This document shows positions 19,605 through 30,813 of a DNA stretch of 64,000 bases, one piece after another. This DNA comes from Leuctra nigra. Lineage: Eukaryota; Arthropoda; Insecta; Plecoptera; Leuctridae. The notes under the pieces are model-generated. The model was not told where the DNA came from. It searched no databases and worked only from the letters and a program-made list of their open reading frames with translations. Numbering within the stretch: position 1 is the stretch's first letter; the number at the start of each line of letters is the position of its first letter. The stretch covers positions 2,508,316 through 2,572,315 of the forward strand of contig OW203768.1 of assembly GCA_934045905.1 (NCBI GenBank). The letters run 5' to 3'. The position numbers and the translations under genes are program-made.

Positions 19605-22600
19605 ATGTCTAATACAACATACAATCAATTGTGGCATGAAGCACAAACCATACTGAATGAATTATCTCGTTCTGATACGCTATTGCATTCTGCAAAGCCC
19701 GACAAAGATAAGCGTCGAGCACAACGCGTCGTGAGCGAGCTTTACGTCAAATACATCATCGCAGTCAACAAACTCGACCAGTGCTACGACCAAATCGTTC
19801 ATCCGCAGAAGCGGCTCCTTATCCGTAAGCTTTTGGACACCAGTATAGGACGAATGCTGGAACTTAAACACGAGTTGGTCAATCTCGATGTTTCCGAGTT
19901 CAGTTACTACGACGATGTCCTCAAGGAAATGAATATTTCACCGCTGGAAGTGGAGATTTGCATCCCGAAGTATTACCTGAGGGAGCGGGAAGCGGAATTG
20001 AAGAAGAGGAAGAAGTTTATTGATGATGTTTTGAAGAAGTTGGGGTTTTACGAAGAAGAAATGGTGCAGTTGGAAATGACGGAAGTTGAGGCAATTCGAG
20101 CGATTCAAATTCATGAGCGAGCACGACAGGTTGGTTCACTTATGCACTTAGAAATTACAAAACAAATTGGTGAACAAATTGTAAGCAATATCAGAAATTA
20201 AATTTTTTTCATTACAAAATGTATATTTATCTCAAAGTTGTATATTTTAAGATAATTTAAAATGTTCGCTCAATAGCATACCTATACTTTGTTATTTTTT
20301 TTCAAAAGCTCCATATTAGGAAATATCTTGTATGCAGTCTACTTACATATAATTTGATTTTTTTTAAATTATTTTTTATTGTTGGTCAAAGAGTTAGTTA
20401 ATTACCGCTCCTTGGCTACATCATTCTTTAGCCCCCCCCCCCCCCCAGCCCCTTGTTAAAAGAATTGGCAGTTAATTACATCTTTCTTGATGACTTCCAG
20501 GGAAGACTTCGGTCTCAGTTCATGAAGGAGATCCGTCTGATGAAGGAGAAGGGCAAGAGCGAGCTTCCGGAGAAGAAGCTCGTTGACGGCAGCAAGTCAG
20601 CGCTCAAGATCCAGAAGACCTGGCGCGGCTTCAACGCCCGGCGCATCATGAAGAGACGCAAGCTCGAGGAGATGATCCTCATTGGTCAGTAGATCTCACT
20701 TCATTGCTGATCCTCCAGCCGCCCTGTCCGTCCCATTCCGAACTGGCCACCCAACCAGTGTCGGGAAACGAAAATTTTCAAGGTTTGCTAAAAATTGAAA
20801 CTTGCAATATTGTCCAACCAACTTTACTACAGAATATCATTGTTTTCATCATACTCATATTGGGGGGGGGAGGAGAGAATTGAAATAACAATCTATATAA
20901 ATTATGCAAAAATGCATTATTTAAAAATGGATTAAACTCAAAATCATTGCATTGCCTGCAGGAATGTTGCCGCCCACATTTCCTCCGACCGAGGCACGTC
21001 GTCGCGCCGACGAGGTCCGCAACAAGCGCTACGACATGCAGCGCCGGAACCAGATCGCCTACGACGCCGCTCTCGAGGAGAAGAAGCAAGATATCCTGGC
21101 GAACAAGGGCGGCACAATCCGCGAGAACATCGCCGATGAGGTGCGCACGTGGTACAACGACTGCTTCAAGGAGACCGGCAAGTTCCCCGACCTTCCCTCC
21201 GAGGAGTCAGGCGGATCCGCGTTGATATTCTCTCGCCAGGGCGCTGCGGACAGCGATCGCAGCAAGTCCAGCGCGTCTGCCTCCTCCAAGGAGAGCCGCA
21301 AGTCGTCCAAGAAGTCTAAGGAGAAGGACTCGAAGAAGGAAGAGGAGGAAGAGGAGGACCCCGGCTTCAAGATGCAGCCGTCTAACTTCCTGGCTGACAT
21401 GTTAGCTGCGATCGCGCAGTACGAGGAGGTGTGGCGCGATCAGGACGACGCGAGCGAGTCGGGGGATCCCGAGATGATCGCCGCGGAGAAGACGCAACAG
21501 GTGGAGACGGAGCTGCGGAAGATCGTCGACGGGATGCTTCGCAAGGAGCTGGAGTCGCTGCAAGGGGCTCTCGATCGACAGAAGGGACGGAAAGCGAAGA
21601 AGAGCAGCAAGAAGAAGGGCCGTGCGGGACGGAAGAGCAAGAAGAAGAAGGAACGAGATCTGACGCCGGACAGAACGCTGGAGTCTTTGTTCGAGGAGCT
21701 CATCACCAACGGGATCATCCGGAAATATCCCGAGGTGAGTCTCGCGGACTTCTGCGGGGAGAGATCATACGCGGCGCACGAGCTGCGGAAGCTGGGCAAG
21801 GACCCGCTTCCGTCTCTCGGCGACATAAAGCAAGTCATCCTCGAGTACTGCATCTTGCCCATGGGATCGGCTAACATCCATCAACTCAGTCCGCTGGTGA
21901 AATCTCTGCTGATCGCCGGGCCGAATGGCAGCGGAAAGGACATGTTGGTACACGCGGTTTGCACCGAGGTGGGCGCCGTCCTCTTCGACCTCTCCCCCGC
22001 CAACATCGTGGGCAAGTACCCCGGCAAGTCCGGACTCATCATGTTGGTTCATCTCGTCAGCAAAGTGTCTCGGCTTCTTCAACCGTCCGTCATCTACATG
22101 GACGGGGCGGAGAAACCGTTCATGAAGAAAGTCCCCAAGACGGACAAGTCCGACCCGAAGCGGCTGAAGAAGGACCTGCCGAAGATGGTGAAGAACATCT
22201 CTCCGGAGGATCAGGTGATGCTGATCGGCGTGTCGAGCTGTCCGTGGGAATGCGATCAGAAGACGCTGCAGCAGGCCTACAGCAAGTTCGTCATGATTCC
22301 CAAGCCGGACTACGGAAGTCTGTCGAGTCTCTGGAAACAGCAGCTGTTTCAGTTCAACGGCGTCAACAGGCAGTTTGACACCGGCGCGATGACCAAGGTA
22401 TCTAGAAGCATCGATTCAAAACACTTTGCCTTCACAGTGGCGGTCTGTCTCGGGGTGCCGGGGTGCGTGCGCATCTCGGGCCCCTGTCGTGTATGGGCCC
22501 TTTTCCCATATTACGGGCCCCTATTTACATTTTACAATCCTTTTTTCATATTTAACCAGCATTTTTACTCATTTTACATAATTTTTTTACTTTGTTTTAC

Positions 22601-23271
22601 GGGCCCTGTCACACGTTTATCCAAGCCCTTTGCCTCATCGCATCCCGGTCCTTTTCATCCCAGACCGCCCCTGGGCCTTCGTGCTTCAAACCTTTACAAA
22701 TTACAATATTTTAAAATACTGTATTTCATTACAACCCCTAATTCACTACAGGATATTACGTTTAGATCGAATCTTTGAAGATAGACAATATTTTGAGGTG
22801 ACAAAGTATTTGAAAATGAACTACTCTTTGTGGATTCTTGACGACATTTTCTAATTTGTACTCCAATTATGCAAGAAGAGCAATTAATTCACTACAAAGT
22901 CTCCTTAATGAGATGATACATGGAGGATGAGGGTTGGTCCATCTATTTAGGAATCCTTGCAGTGTTATATCCCATTTAGTTCAGATTGCTTGATGTTCTT
23001 GTCGCAGGTGTCTGACGGCTTCACCGTGGGCGCGATCCGCAGCGTGGTGACCGAAGTGATGACGTGCAAGCGCGTGTTGCAACTCAGATCGCAGCCGCTC
23101 ACCCACGCCGAGCTCGTCAACGCGCTCTGCAAGCACACGCCGATGTACAAGGAAGAGGAGGAGGCGTTCCTGCTGTGGTTCGCCAAGACGCCCATCGGCA
23201 AGCGCAAGACCAGGCAGTTGGAGCTCGAGTTGGAGGCCAGCGATCCAGCTCTAGCGGCCAAGAAGAAGTGA
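19605..23271 (+). CDS. IQCA1: IQ and AAA domain protein, dynein regulatory complex subunit 11, four exons
   Basis: Exons: 19605-20129, 20501-20684, 20962-22397 and 23008-23271. GT-AG borders and frame agree at every junction, giving 802 aa against about 820 in vertebrate IQCA1. Order: helical N-terminal region; IQ motif IQKTWRGFNARR near 212-223; Lys/Glu-rich coiled segments at about 337-370 and 438-469; AAA-like domain with GPNGSGKD at 556-563, SPANIVGKYPGKSG, SVIYMDGAE at 612-620, then KVSDGFTVGAI and the C-terminal YKEEEEAFLLWFAKTPIGK. The residue after the P-loop lysine is Asp instead of Ser/Thr and the Walker B acidic pair is lost, so ATP hydrolysis is unlikely; the vertebrate protein is also degenerate here. 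Family role: nexin-dynein regulatory complex of motile axonemes, in insects chiefly sperm and chordotonal cilia. Exon 3 is strongly GC-rich. Confidence 0.93.
22398..23007 (+). other. DRC11 intron 3 with GC-rich repeat fragment
   Basis: The open frame of exon 3 runs on past the GTATCT donor into low-complexity translation, but homology to IQCA1 stops exactly at the donor and resumes at 23008. The first 280 bp carry a CAGTGGCGGTCTG start and repeated GGGCCC words, probably a truncated TE. The rest is AT-rich. Confidence 0.5.
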
Positions 23272-23360
23272 GGGAACTGAACCAAATTAACAGGGAAAGA
23301 ACGATATGAGTCCATTTTTAGAAAAAATTTGTTTAAGGTGTAATCTTGCAGTGATTCTTA

Positions 23361-24433
23361 CCCAGTGAACACAGGTCGTCCCAGGGACAGACTATTTTTA
23401 GGATATCCTAGCCTAAAGTAGGACATCCTACTAGGATGTCCTGGGTACCTCCCTGGGATATCCTAATAAAGGAAGAAGATCCTTTTTTAGGAACATTCTT
23501 CCTAAATTAGGCAATTGCCTTTTTTAGGAAGAATTGTCCTAAAAATGGCTGCTACTGAAATCCTATTTTAGGACAATTCTTCCTAAATTAGGCAATTGCC
23601 TTTTTTAGGAAGAATTGTCCTAAAAATGGCTGCTATTGAAATATTTTTAAAAGTTTCTACAACTGTCAACAGAGTACTCTGCCCTTCGACTTCACAATAT
23701 AGATTTTTAATTTCAGCATAATCTCTTTATCGTTTGTTTTTAAGTAAGTTATATTATTTCCAAAATCTGCCAAGTATTATAAGATATTATAACAAAAAGA
23801 GACATGTCCTATTGGATGATAGGAAAAATGTGTATTTCTTTTATTTTGTACTGGAACCTAAGTTGTCACCTTGGAGTCGGAGCCATATTTTTTGGATGCA
23901 AACATTGATAACTGAATTAAGAATATGAATAATGCGAATCGTGCGAATTGCTGTCTGTGCAAATAGAATCTGTCTATTAAATATGGCAATTGCATACCAA
24001 TAGGGGAAAATTATCTTCCATAGGAAATACCATTCTATTATAATAATAATGAAAAATTATATATTAAATTTGTCATTTTCATCCTAATTTAGGAAAAGCA
24101 TCTACCTAAATAAGAAAATGACGTCCTAAAGTAGGACAATGTATATCTTAAATTAGGCAGTTTCATCTTAATTTAGGAAAAGTATCGACCTAAATTAGGA
24201 AATGACGTCCTAAACTAGGACAATGGATATCCTAAATTAGGCAGTGTCGTCCTTTTTTAGGAAGGTCGGCCTAATTTAGGACGTACCTGGGATCGAAAAA
24301 CTTGTGTAATTAGGACACTCTGGGGACACTCTGGGGATCATTTTAGGCCGAGTTTAGGACGGACTGGGGATGTCCTACCTAAGTAAGTAGTCTGTCCTGG
24401 GGACGTCCCAGGTACGTCCTAGTGTTCACTGGG
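23361..24433. mobile_element. TA-flanked element filled with TCCTAAATTAGGA-type palindromes
   Basis: The ends CCCAGTGAACAC and GTGTTCACTGGG are flanked by TA (23359-23360 and 24434-24435). Inside, palindromic words built from TCCTAA and TTAGGA recur many times in both orientations (clusters 23390-23640 and 24080-24420), with duplicated blocks such as TTCCTAAATTAGGCAATTGC at about 23508 and 23580. The centre (about 23650-24060) is plain AT-rich DNA. There is no transposase. The element starts only 90 bp after the DRC11 stop codon, so it probably lies in or near its 3' UTR. Confidence 0.8.
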
Positions 24434-24653
24434 TATGAGCTTTCAGAATATACCCTCGGTTTTTAGAAAATATTGCCACAAAGTCTTGAAAAACGCAATT
24501 GAAATATTGATTTGTATGGAAGATATAGATACAAGTTTCAACATAAAACCTCGTTTATCTCAGTTTCATCCGAATGTGATTCATAGCGTTCTTTCCCTGT
24601 ACCTACCCTTCAAATGGCATGCACAGTCCTCTTTGAGAGAACAATTTGGGAAG

Positions 24654-25662
24654 CAGTGGCGTAACTACCGCCCGGGAGGACCGGGCAAATCCCGGGGGCT
24701 CCCATGCTCAGGGGGCCTCGCCGGGGCCACCTGAGCTTTATTTTTATATAAATTTGTAAAATATAGAAGTTTATACGTTTTTGAGATGGAAAAGGTTTTC
24801 ACTTTGGCTTTGCGCTCTAGCTATAAAACCAATTGACAATGATTCATGCGAACGTTATTGTTGAGGGGGAGTGGGGGGGGGGGGCCTCGAACGATATATT
24901 GTTTACCTACTTGTCCAGTTCGTTTCTCGAGCTTTTTTAACAGCTGGAAAACCTCGAAGCATGCAATTATATGTAACATATGATAAATCACGAAATTCGT
25001 TGAACTATCTCAGCCAGACGAATGACATTTTAGGTGAGTTTCTTTTTTTTAAAGTGGCATGTTCAAGGGCGTATTCAGGGGTGGGCTGAAGGGGCCATGC
25101 CTCCCCCCGAAATCAGGATTTCATCTAAGAAAATAAGCAAATTTAAAATAATATGTGAAAATAAACACTTAAAAATAGACAGATTATGTCAAAAACGTTC
25201 CAAAATGTTTAGAATTGAGTTAAAATTCCAAAAAATTTCTGCATATCCTAATGAGTTCAATAAAATTACCTATTCTTAAACCTCTTAGACTAATTTTTGG
25301 ATATTTAACTTCCCAAAATAGCTATGCACTGCGATTCAAAATTGCACATAAATCGTTCGTTTCCGTGTCCAAATCAAACTTTCTGCTTCCAATACCTACT
25401 CTGCCACCTTAATCCCTATTTCATTGGCTTCGAAAAAATCACCTTGATGACCTTGATCCAAAATTTTCTCGGGGGCTGCGCCCCCGAACCCCCTGTTTTA
25501 CACTGGGATTTTTCAAAATATTAGTAATGTCCGCCCCCACCCCCCCCCCCCCCAAATTTTATCCTGGATACGCCATTGCACGTATTATTGTATTTTGAGG
25601 AATAGGGGGGGGCCACATTTTGTTTTTGCCCGGGGGCCCCCTTAGCTGAAGTTACGCCACTG
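24654..25662. mobile_element. hAT-like element (CAGTGGCGTAACT ends) with a nested element
   Basis: CAGTGGCGTAACTACCG and its inverted partner GTTACGCCACTG are flanked by an exact 8-bp duplication TTGGGAAG (24646-24653 and 25663-25670). GC-rich blocks (CCCGGGGGC and GCCCGGGGGCCCCC) sit just inside both ends. A second element of another family, with ends CAAGGGCGTATTCAGG and CCTGGATACGCCATTG, is inserted at about 25066-25577. Confidence 0.85.
25066..25577. mobile_element. CAAGGGCGTAT-family DNA element, copy 1, nested
   Basis: The ends are CAAGGGCGTATTCAGG and CCTGGATACGCCATTG. The interior includes the GC hairpin CGGGGGCTGCGCCCCCG. A shorter relative lies at 44537-44897 with the same order of internal words. 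Target duplications are too diverged to confirm. Confidence 0.6.
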
Positions 25663-25939
25663 TTGGGAAGGGGAGGAGGGGGTTGATTATATTGGGTAGC
25701 GTAAAAAAATCCCCCTGTTTGAGAAGTGACTCTGTCAGAACTATTAAAGATTAAGAGCTGAATCTTTTACACATTATAGAAAACATGAAAATATAATGTG
25801 TGCAATTTTCAGAATTTTTTGATTAATGAGAAAATAGTTACTGACTTTTGAATTAAGATGCTGAAAGACAGTTTATACGGGTTTTGTAAACAGAACTTTA
25901 ACAACACTGCAACAAAAACAAATTATTCTTGGGGGGATT

Positions 25940-26230
25940 CAAGTAGTAGTAGTAGTATTCTTTATTTAGCTATTTAGCTATTACATGTTTACATAGGTAT
26001 TATACACTCAGTACTATAAGGTTTTTGTCTAATAGTACATTTTTAACAATTATAACACAATTAAGAGATAATTAAGAGATAAGGTAAATAAGAGATAAAC
26101 AAGAGATACACAATTTCACCTATTCCAAAAACCTTGGCTTAGGGCCTATCCCAAAAGCCTACATTTATATTTGCTAGTGGGTCTGAAAGCCAATTTCCTT
26201 TTAGTGAAGTGGGCTAATAGCCATGGGGGG
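25940..26230 (-). mobile_element. 3' end of a truncated LINE
   Basis: On the minus strand this reads as an untranslated 3' region ending in a short (ACT)n tail (plus-strand AGTAGTAGTAGTAGTATTC at 25948-25965). This mirrors the arrangement at the 3' end of the LINE at 61131, though with a different repeat unit. No reverse-transcriptase sequence remains, so it is a 5'-truncated copy. The family assignment is inferred. Confidence 0.4.
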
Positions 26231-26261
26231 ATGGAACTATCAATATATTCCCCATTTGCAA

Positions 26262-26325
26262 ATGATCATTGTTCATTGATCATTGATCATTGTTCTTCAC
26301 AATGATCAATGATCTTGTTTTTACC
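26262..26325. repeat. Palindromic ATTGATCAATGATC cluster
   Basis: Several overlapping inverted copies of ATGATCATTG and CAATGATCAT form a compact hairpin of about 60 bp. No function is apparent. Confidence 0.45.
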
Positions 26326-27074
26326 CAGAGTGTATAAATCAGAAACTCATACACACATGTCAATTATTTAGGGCTCTTTTTTTACGCAATTATGCAAATG
26401 TGTAAATGTATGATTTGATGTACAAACTATAACTTTCAGTCACATTGCCTTGTGTTGTATACTCCTAATGACTATGTCTTATCTGTCTACGCCGTCATCA
26501 GGGAAATATGATTGGAATATCACAATAGGGGTGAGTTGGAAAGTTACCATACATAAGGGTTTGATCTATACACATACAGCCTAACTTGAATGCTGTGTAA
26601 TTTTAGAAAAGTATTAATCTGTTCTACTTGATTACTTATTTCAAAATAATAACCAAAAATTAAAATTCGGAGACAATAATAAAAGTATATTCGATTATTT
26701 TGGGTGAGCAAAGGGTGGGCAATAGTCCCGACTTGGGATTTGTGTTATGAATAATCTCTTGTATTTCAACACAAAATGATTTTAAATATAAATCTTGCTT
26801 TATTGCTCAATCATATCTCACGAAACAACGCAAGATCCCCAGGTCCAAGCAATACTATTTAATGTTAAATACAACAAACAAAACATTAACAAAACAAATG
26901 GAATATTGTAATTGCTTTATTACTTTTACAAATCCTAGAAAATTCCCATGTCACACCATGTCAATGTAATCTTGTAAAAATGAAGAAGGCTCCTTGAACA
27001 AAGTAGACGCAACTGAAGTGGCTTGCTACTGATGGCGATGTGCTCACTACAGAACCGAGCACTTCTTCATTCTC

Positions 27075-27305
27075 TTAAGGTGGATTCACACGGCCGTTTC
27101 AAACTTCGAGTTTGAAACTCAAGTTTGCCGAAGTTCCGAATCACCGTTCCAAAAACCTTCGTGTGAACTATGAAAAGATTCGAACTGTGAGGATTGAGTT
27201 TCAAACTTTCATAGTTCACACGGGAGTTTTTGGAACGGCGATTCGGAACTTTGGCAAACTTGAGTTTCAAACTCGAAGTTTGGAACGGCCGTGTGAATCC
27301 ACCTT
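27075..27305. mobile_element. Fully palindromic MITE, copy 1 (TTA target)
   Basis: AGGTGGATTCACACGGCCGT and its inverted end ACGGCCGTGTGAATCCACCT bound an element in which nearly every base pairs with the other arm. The inner arms carry TTCGTGTGAACTATGAAA and its inverse. It is flanked by TTA, and its right TTA is shared with the next tandem copy. A 3-bp TTA/TAA target resembles PIF/Harbinger MITEs. Confidence 0.78.
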
Positions 27306-27515
27306 TAAGGTGGATTCACACGGCCGTTTCAAACTTCCCAAGTTTGCCGAAGTTCCGAATCGCCGTTCCAAAAACTCCCGTGTGAACTATGAAAGTTTGA
27401 AACTCAATATTCGCAGTTCGAATCTTTTCATAGTTCACACGGGAGTTTTTGGAACGGCGATTCGGAACTTTTGCAAACTTGGCAGGTTTGGAACGGCCGT
27501 GTGAATCCACCTTTA
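27306..27515. mobile_element. Fully palindromic MITE, copy 2, adjoining copy 1
   Basis: Same ends (AGGTGGATTCACACGG and inverse) and the same internal fold as copy 1, in direct tandem contact and separated only by TTA. It could have arisen by insertion of one copy next to the other at a regenerated TTA site. Confidence 0.78.
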
Positions 27516-27636
27516 GAAGTGTGTTGGTTTGGAGGACGTAAAGACCGTTGATTGAATCTAGGAACTGTTGAGGTATTGAGTATTGTCTTAATATTAGTGC
27601 AATCTTTATCATGAATATAAAATATGATTCAGAATC

Positions 27637-28022
27637 ATGGGCGTCTGCAGGATTTCTGCCGGGTGGCGGGGGGGGGGGGGGGGGGGGGGGCAAGGCAAGG
27701 AAAACAATCTTCTTATGGTTAAGGGGGAGGGGGCGCCCCCCACCCTGTCCCGTAGGGCGATTTTTGACTCTTTGAAATCAATTTTGAGACGTTTTATGGT
27801 TATTTTGTTGAAATATTTAATATTGTTTAAAATTTGACACTTTGAGGTGGAGGGTATGCCCCACCCGGTCCCACAGGGCATTATTTTGTTTTTTTTACAC
27901 TTTAAAATGGGTTTTTATGAGTTTTTTTTGGAAAAAAAACACCATAATAAATTTATGTTTTCTTAACACCAGGGGGGGGGGGCAGCGTTCCCCCTTGCTC
28001 CCCCCCCCTGTGGACGCCCATG
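27637..28022. mobile_element. MULE-like MITE with 9-bp target duplication, copy 1
   Basis: The ends ATGGGCGTCTGCAGG and CCTGTGGACGCCCATG are flanked by TTCAGAATC (27628-27636) and TTCAGAATG (28023-28031), a 9-bp duplication with one mismatch. The interior has long G and C tracts and two modules with a (C/G)-rich hairpin of the type CCCCGCAGGG before a T-run. The second copy at 59758-60171 has an exact 9-bp duplication. Nine-bp targets are typical of Mutator-like elements. Confidence 0.75.
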
Positions 28023-28554
28023 TTCAGAATGTAAATAACCAAAACCAAAGTCATGTGTCAAGAACAGTTTCAAATAAGTCTATCAAATAAACGATCTTCA
28101 TACGAAAGAATTAGTTTTTTCCTTTTAGTCCATGGCCTAAACATCATTGTGGTTTCCACACATCCAGAATCATGAGTGACATTCTGTCTTACAACTCAAG
28201 TGCCAATTGTAATTTATAATGTAGCACAATCTTTCATTTGAAAACGTAATAAGTGTTATTATCGTGTGATAATGTGAACAATAAAAAGTGGTGTTTGTGT
28301 TTGGTAATGAATTCAGTTGAGTTGAGAGGCTTCTGAACCTTGACATATGCGATTCAATCTGCGCCGATGCTGTAAGGTTGCATTTCCAATCCAGATCATT
28401 GTTGCGAGCCCACTATCTGCCCGGTCATCTTCCACGCAGGTTCCAGCTGTGTCTCTGATAGATATCGACATGGTGAGTGGGGTGAAAGTCATTTCTAAGT
28501 CGTCACAAATCAGAGAGGGCTAGAACGAGCCGCTTGTTAAAACATATTTAATAA

Positions 28555-29333
28555 TTGAGCGAGAGCAACTCTTATGGCACCAATCGATCTGAAATTTTAC
28601 ACAGATACTAACGTAATCTAATTGTAGTCTCTGGAATCGTTTTTGAACGAGACCCTGTGTGATTGGTTTAAATGTAAAAATAAACTATTGGTTGGTCCCG
28701 TAAATTCGAAATTTTGCGAAGTCATTGCAACTAACGTTGTCCCCAATTTTAAAAAGTTTCAGCAAAATCCTCCCATTGGTTAAAGCTTAAAATCATCTTT
28801 CATGTGGATTTTTTAAAATTTAAACTAGAACTTGACCGATCAACTTAAACTTTGCATGGTCATTGGGACCAACATTTTAGGTACTTTTGACAATTTTCAG
28901 ACTAATTTGTAGTTATCTTCAAAAGTAATTGTCATTTTAATGACATTTTGTTCAATAATCTTGAAATATTTGAAAATGTATGTCAATCATTTCAATTATA
29001 ATATCAGTGATGCCTCCGGTAGGTTCAAAGGGCCTATATATAGCAGAGACTTCTAAAGGTGGATTCACACGGCCGTTCCAAACTTCCCAAGTTTGCCAAA
29101 GTTCCGAATCGCCGTTCCAAAAACTCCCGTGTGAACTATGAAAAGATTCGAACTGCGAAGATTGAGTTCCAAACTTTCATAGTTCACACAGAAGTTTTTG
29201 GAACTGCGATTCGGAAGTTTGGCAAACTTCGGAAGTTTGGAAGGGCCGTGTGAATCCACCTTAACGCATTATCAAATCACATACAATACGAAGGCTCGCT
29301 TATCAACGCGGTACACAGAGCGTTTTCCTAGCA
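28555..29333 (+). mobile_element. Diverged Helitron-like element, copy 5, with nested MITE
   Basis: It starts TTGAGCGAGAGCAACTC after an A and ends CTTATCAACGCGGTACACAG, then AGCGTTTTCCTAG. The CTAG terminus and AACGCGG loop are recognisable relatives of copies 1-4. The palindromic MITE at 29056-29262 is inserted in it, so the Helitron-like copy is older. The interior keeps the phrase TGACCGATCAACTTAAA seen in copy 3. Confidence 0.6.
29056..29262. mobile_element. Fully palindromic MITE, copy 3
   Basis: Same family as 27075-27515 (AGGTGGATTCACACGG and inverse), flanked by TAA on both sides. Open frames on both strands through it are simply translations of the two arms. Confidence 0.78.
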
Positions 29334-30333
29334 TTCATAATATGATATAACAGGGAAGTGTTGAAATTGTCAAAAATTATCGTATACAAGCCGCATAGAA
29401 ATGTTTGATTTTTTAAACCTTTCAACATACCTAGACATTGAATTTGTTACTTTTCTACAACTATATCTGATGTTTTTTTTTTTTTTTTTGTTTTTTTAGA
29501 TATCAAACTTTTTTTTTTTAAATTGTCTAGATCAGCATGCAAAACCAATGAGAAGATAATATTTAAAACGTAATAAATTTGTTCGATTTATTTAAAATGT
29601 TGTAAAATGTGATAAAATGTTTTGCTTGACATTGAAAATTTTAATGTTGATCGGATCATCAATCAGAAGATAATTTGTTGAAAATTTGAACCAATCAACG
29701 GATTTTGAAAAAATTAGAATCTGCAATTAATTACCACTTCCACCCCTAAACACCAGCAAGTTTCTGAGTGGCAGGTTAAGCCACTACTTTGCTTGGAAAA
29801 TGTACATGTTGCCAAAATTAATAATTGGACTGAGCCATAGGTAAAGTGAATACATAATCAAGTTATTATCTTTCTAACTTCTAACCTGATTCTACTTGGT
29901 TTGTTAGATGATTAACTAATGTTTAATATGAATCTATCAAATGTTATTGACACTGTTACCGTGCCTTAAACTAAATTTGAAAATTCTATTATTTCATGTT
30001 CATAATCCATTATTTACTATCATTCATAATTCATAATTTTAAATAGCAAATTAGTGATAATTAATTACTAACTGACTGCTATTCTAATGATGTATGAAGT
30101 GAATTGTGATCCTATTGTTAATGTAGGTTATGTAAACTTGAATATTGTATTTTTTTGTACCATGTATAAATTAATAATTTGATAGCTATAAATAAAACAC
30201 TTCCACTACTATAGTAACTAACTGCTACTACTCGGTCGGAAAAACGGTGCAACCCTGTTTATTTGCAATAACAGAAAAACAAAAAAGAAAGAGATCGCGG
30301 TGCCAAAAGTGCGAAAAGGATTCGCTCACTCAA
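29334..30333 (-). mobile_element. Degenerate Helitron-like fragment, copy 6
   Basis: The right end read on the minus strand begins TTGAGTGAGCGAATCC after an A, followed by the G-CACCGCGATCTC relative of the conserved 5' block. Short matches to the family interior occur near 29640-29740. The 3' hairpin and CTAG end are absent, so the left border is unknown. Confidence 0.4.
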
Positions 30334-30342
30334 TCAGGGATG

Positions 30343-30672
30343 CAGTGGGGCCAGGTCGGCGCCCTGGCTTCTTAATGGGAAACGGGCAGGGCGCACGTTG
30401 CAACCTTTTTCAAAATCCATTCAATTCATCCATGGTTTACGATTTTATTCTTAAAAAATGCAAATAAATTGCATCTTAACTTTTGTTACAATAGAAAATT
30501 TAAAAATCTATGTTAAAACTCGGTCCCAAATGCACTTAAATCATCCAAATCATCACTAAAATAGTAAAATATTCAAAAAATTCCCACCTGGGACAAATTT
30601 AGGGGTTCTTGCTCCCCAAACCCTCCGCGGGTCGTGAACGATACGGATTTTGTTCTTTTTCGGCTCCCTGGC
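30343..30672. mobile_element. Candidate TIR element with CAGTGGGGCCAGG end
   Basis: The left end CAGTGGGGCCAGGTCGGCGC and a diverged inverted right end (CGGCTCCCTGGCACTT) enclose AT-rich DNA with a CTTGCTCCCCAAACCCTCCG block. The target duplication is not recognisable. Confidence 0.4.
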
Positions 30673-30696
30673 ACTTATTTGAATATGACTTATGGC

Positions 30697-30813
30697 GTTT
30701 TCGACTGGCCGCACTGGGCCGCACTAGGTGTGCACTCGATTTGAAATAAGCATTGAGGTTTGTATGGTGACGTCATTTCAGTGCAACCCCAGTGCAGCAC
30801 CAGTGCGGCCAGC
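30697..30813. repeat. Short foldback element (TGGCCGCACTGG arms)
   Basis: GACTGGCCGCACTGGG and CCAGTGCGGCCAGCCGAC are inverted arms about 110 bp apart around a CpG-poor centre containing TGACGTCA. It abuts the next foldback element. Confidence 0.5.

Noticed and set aside
21431..21877. Long open frames overlapping DRC11 exon 3 on both strands
   Set aside because: They are Arg/Glu- or Ser-rich shadows of the GC-rich exon. Only the DRC11 frame shows family homology and splice-consistent phase.
22398..22778. Read-through extension of DRC11 exon 3 into the following sequence
   Set aside because: Homology to IQCA1 stops at the GT donor at 22398 and resumes in frame at 23008. The extension is low complexity and repeat-derived.
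27067..27504. Open frames of 60-130 codons through the palindromic repeats near 27.1-27.5 kb and 29.1 kb
   Set aside because: The same peptide-like phrases appear on both strands because the DNA is palindromic. These are MITE arms, not genes.
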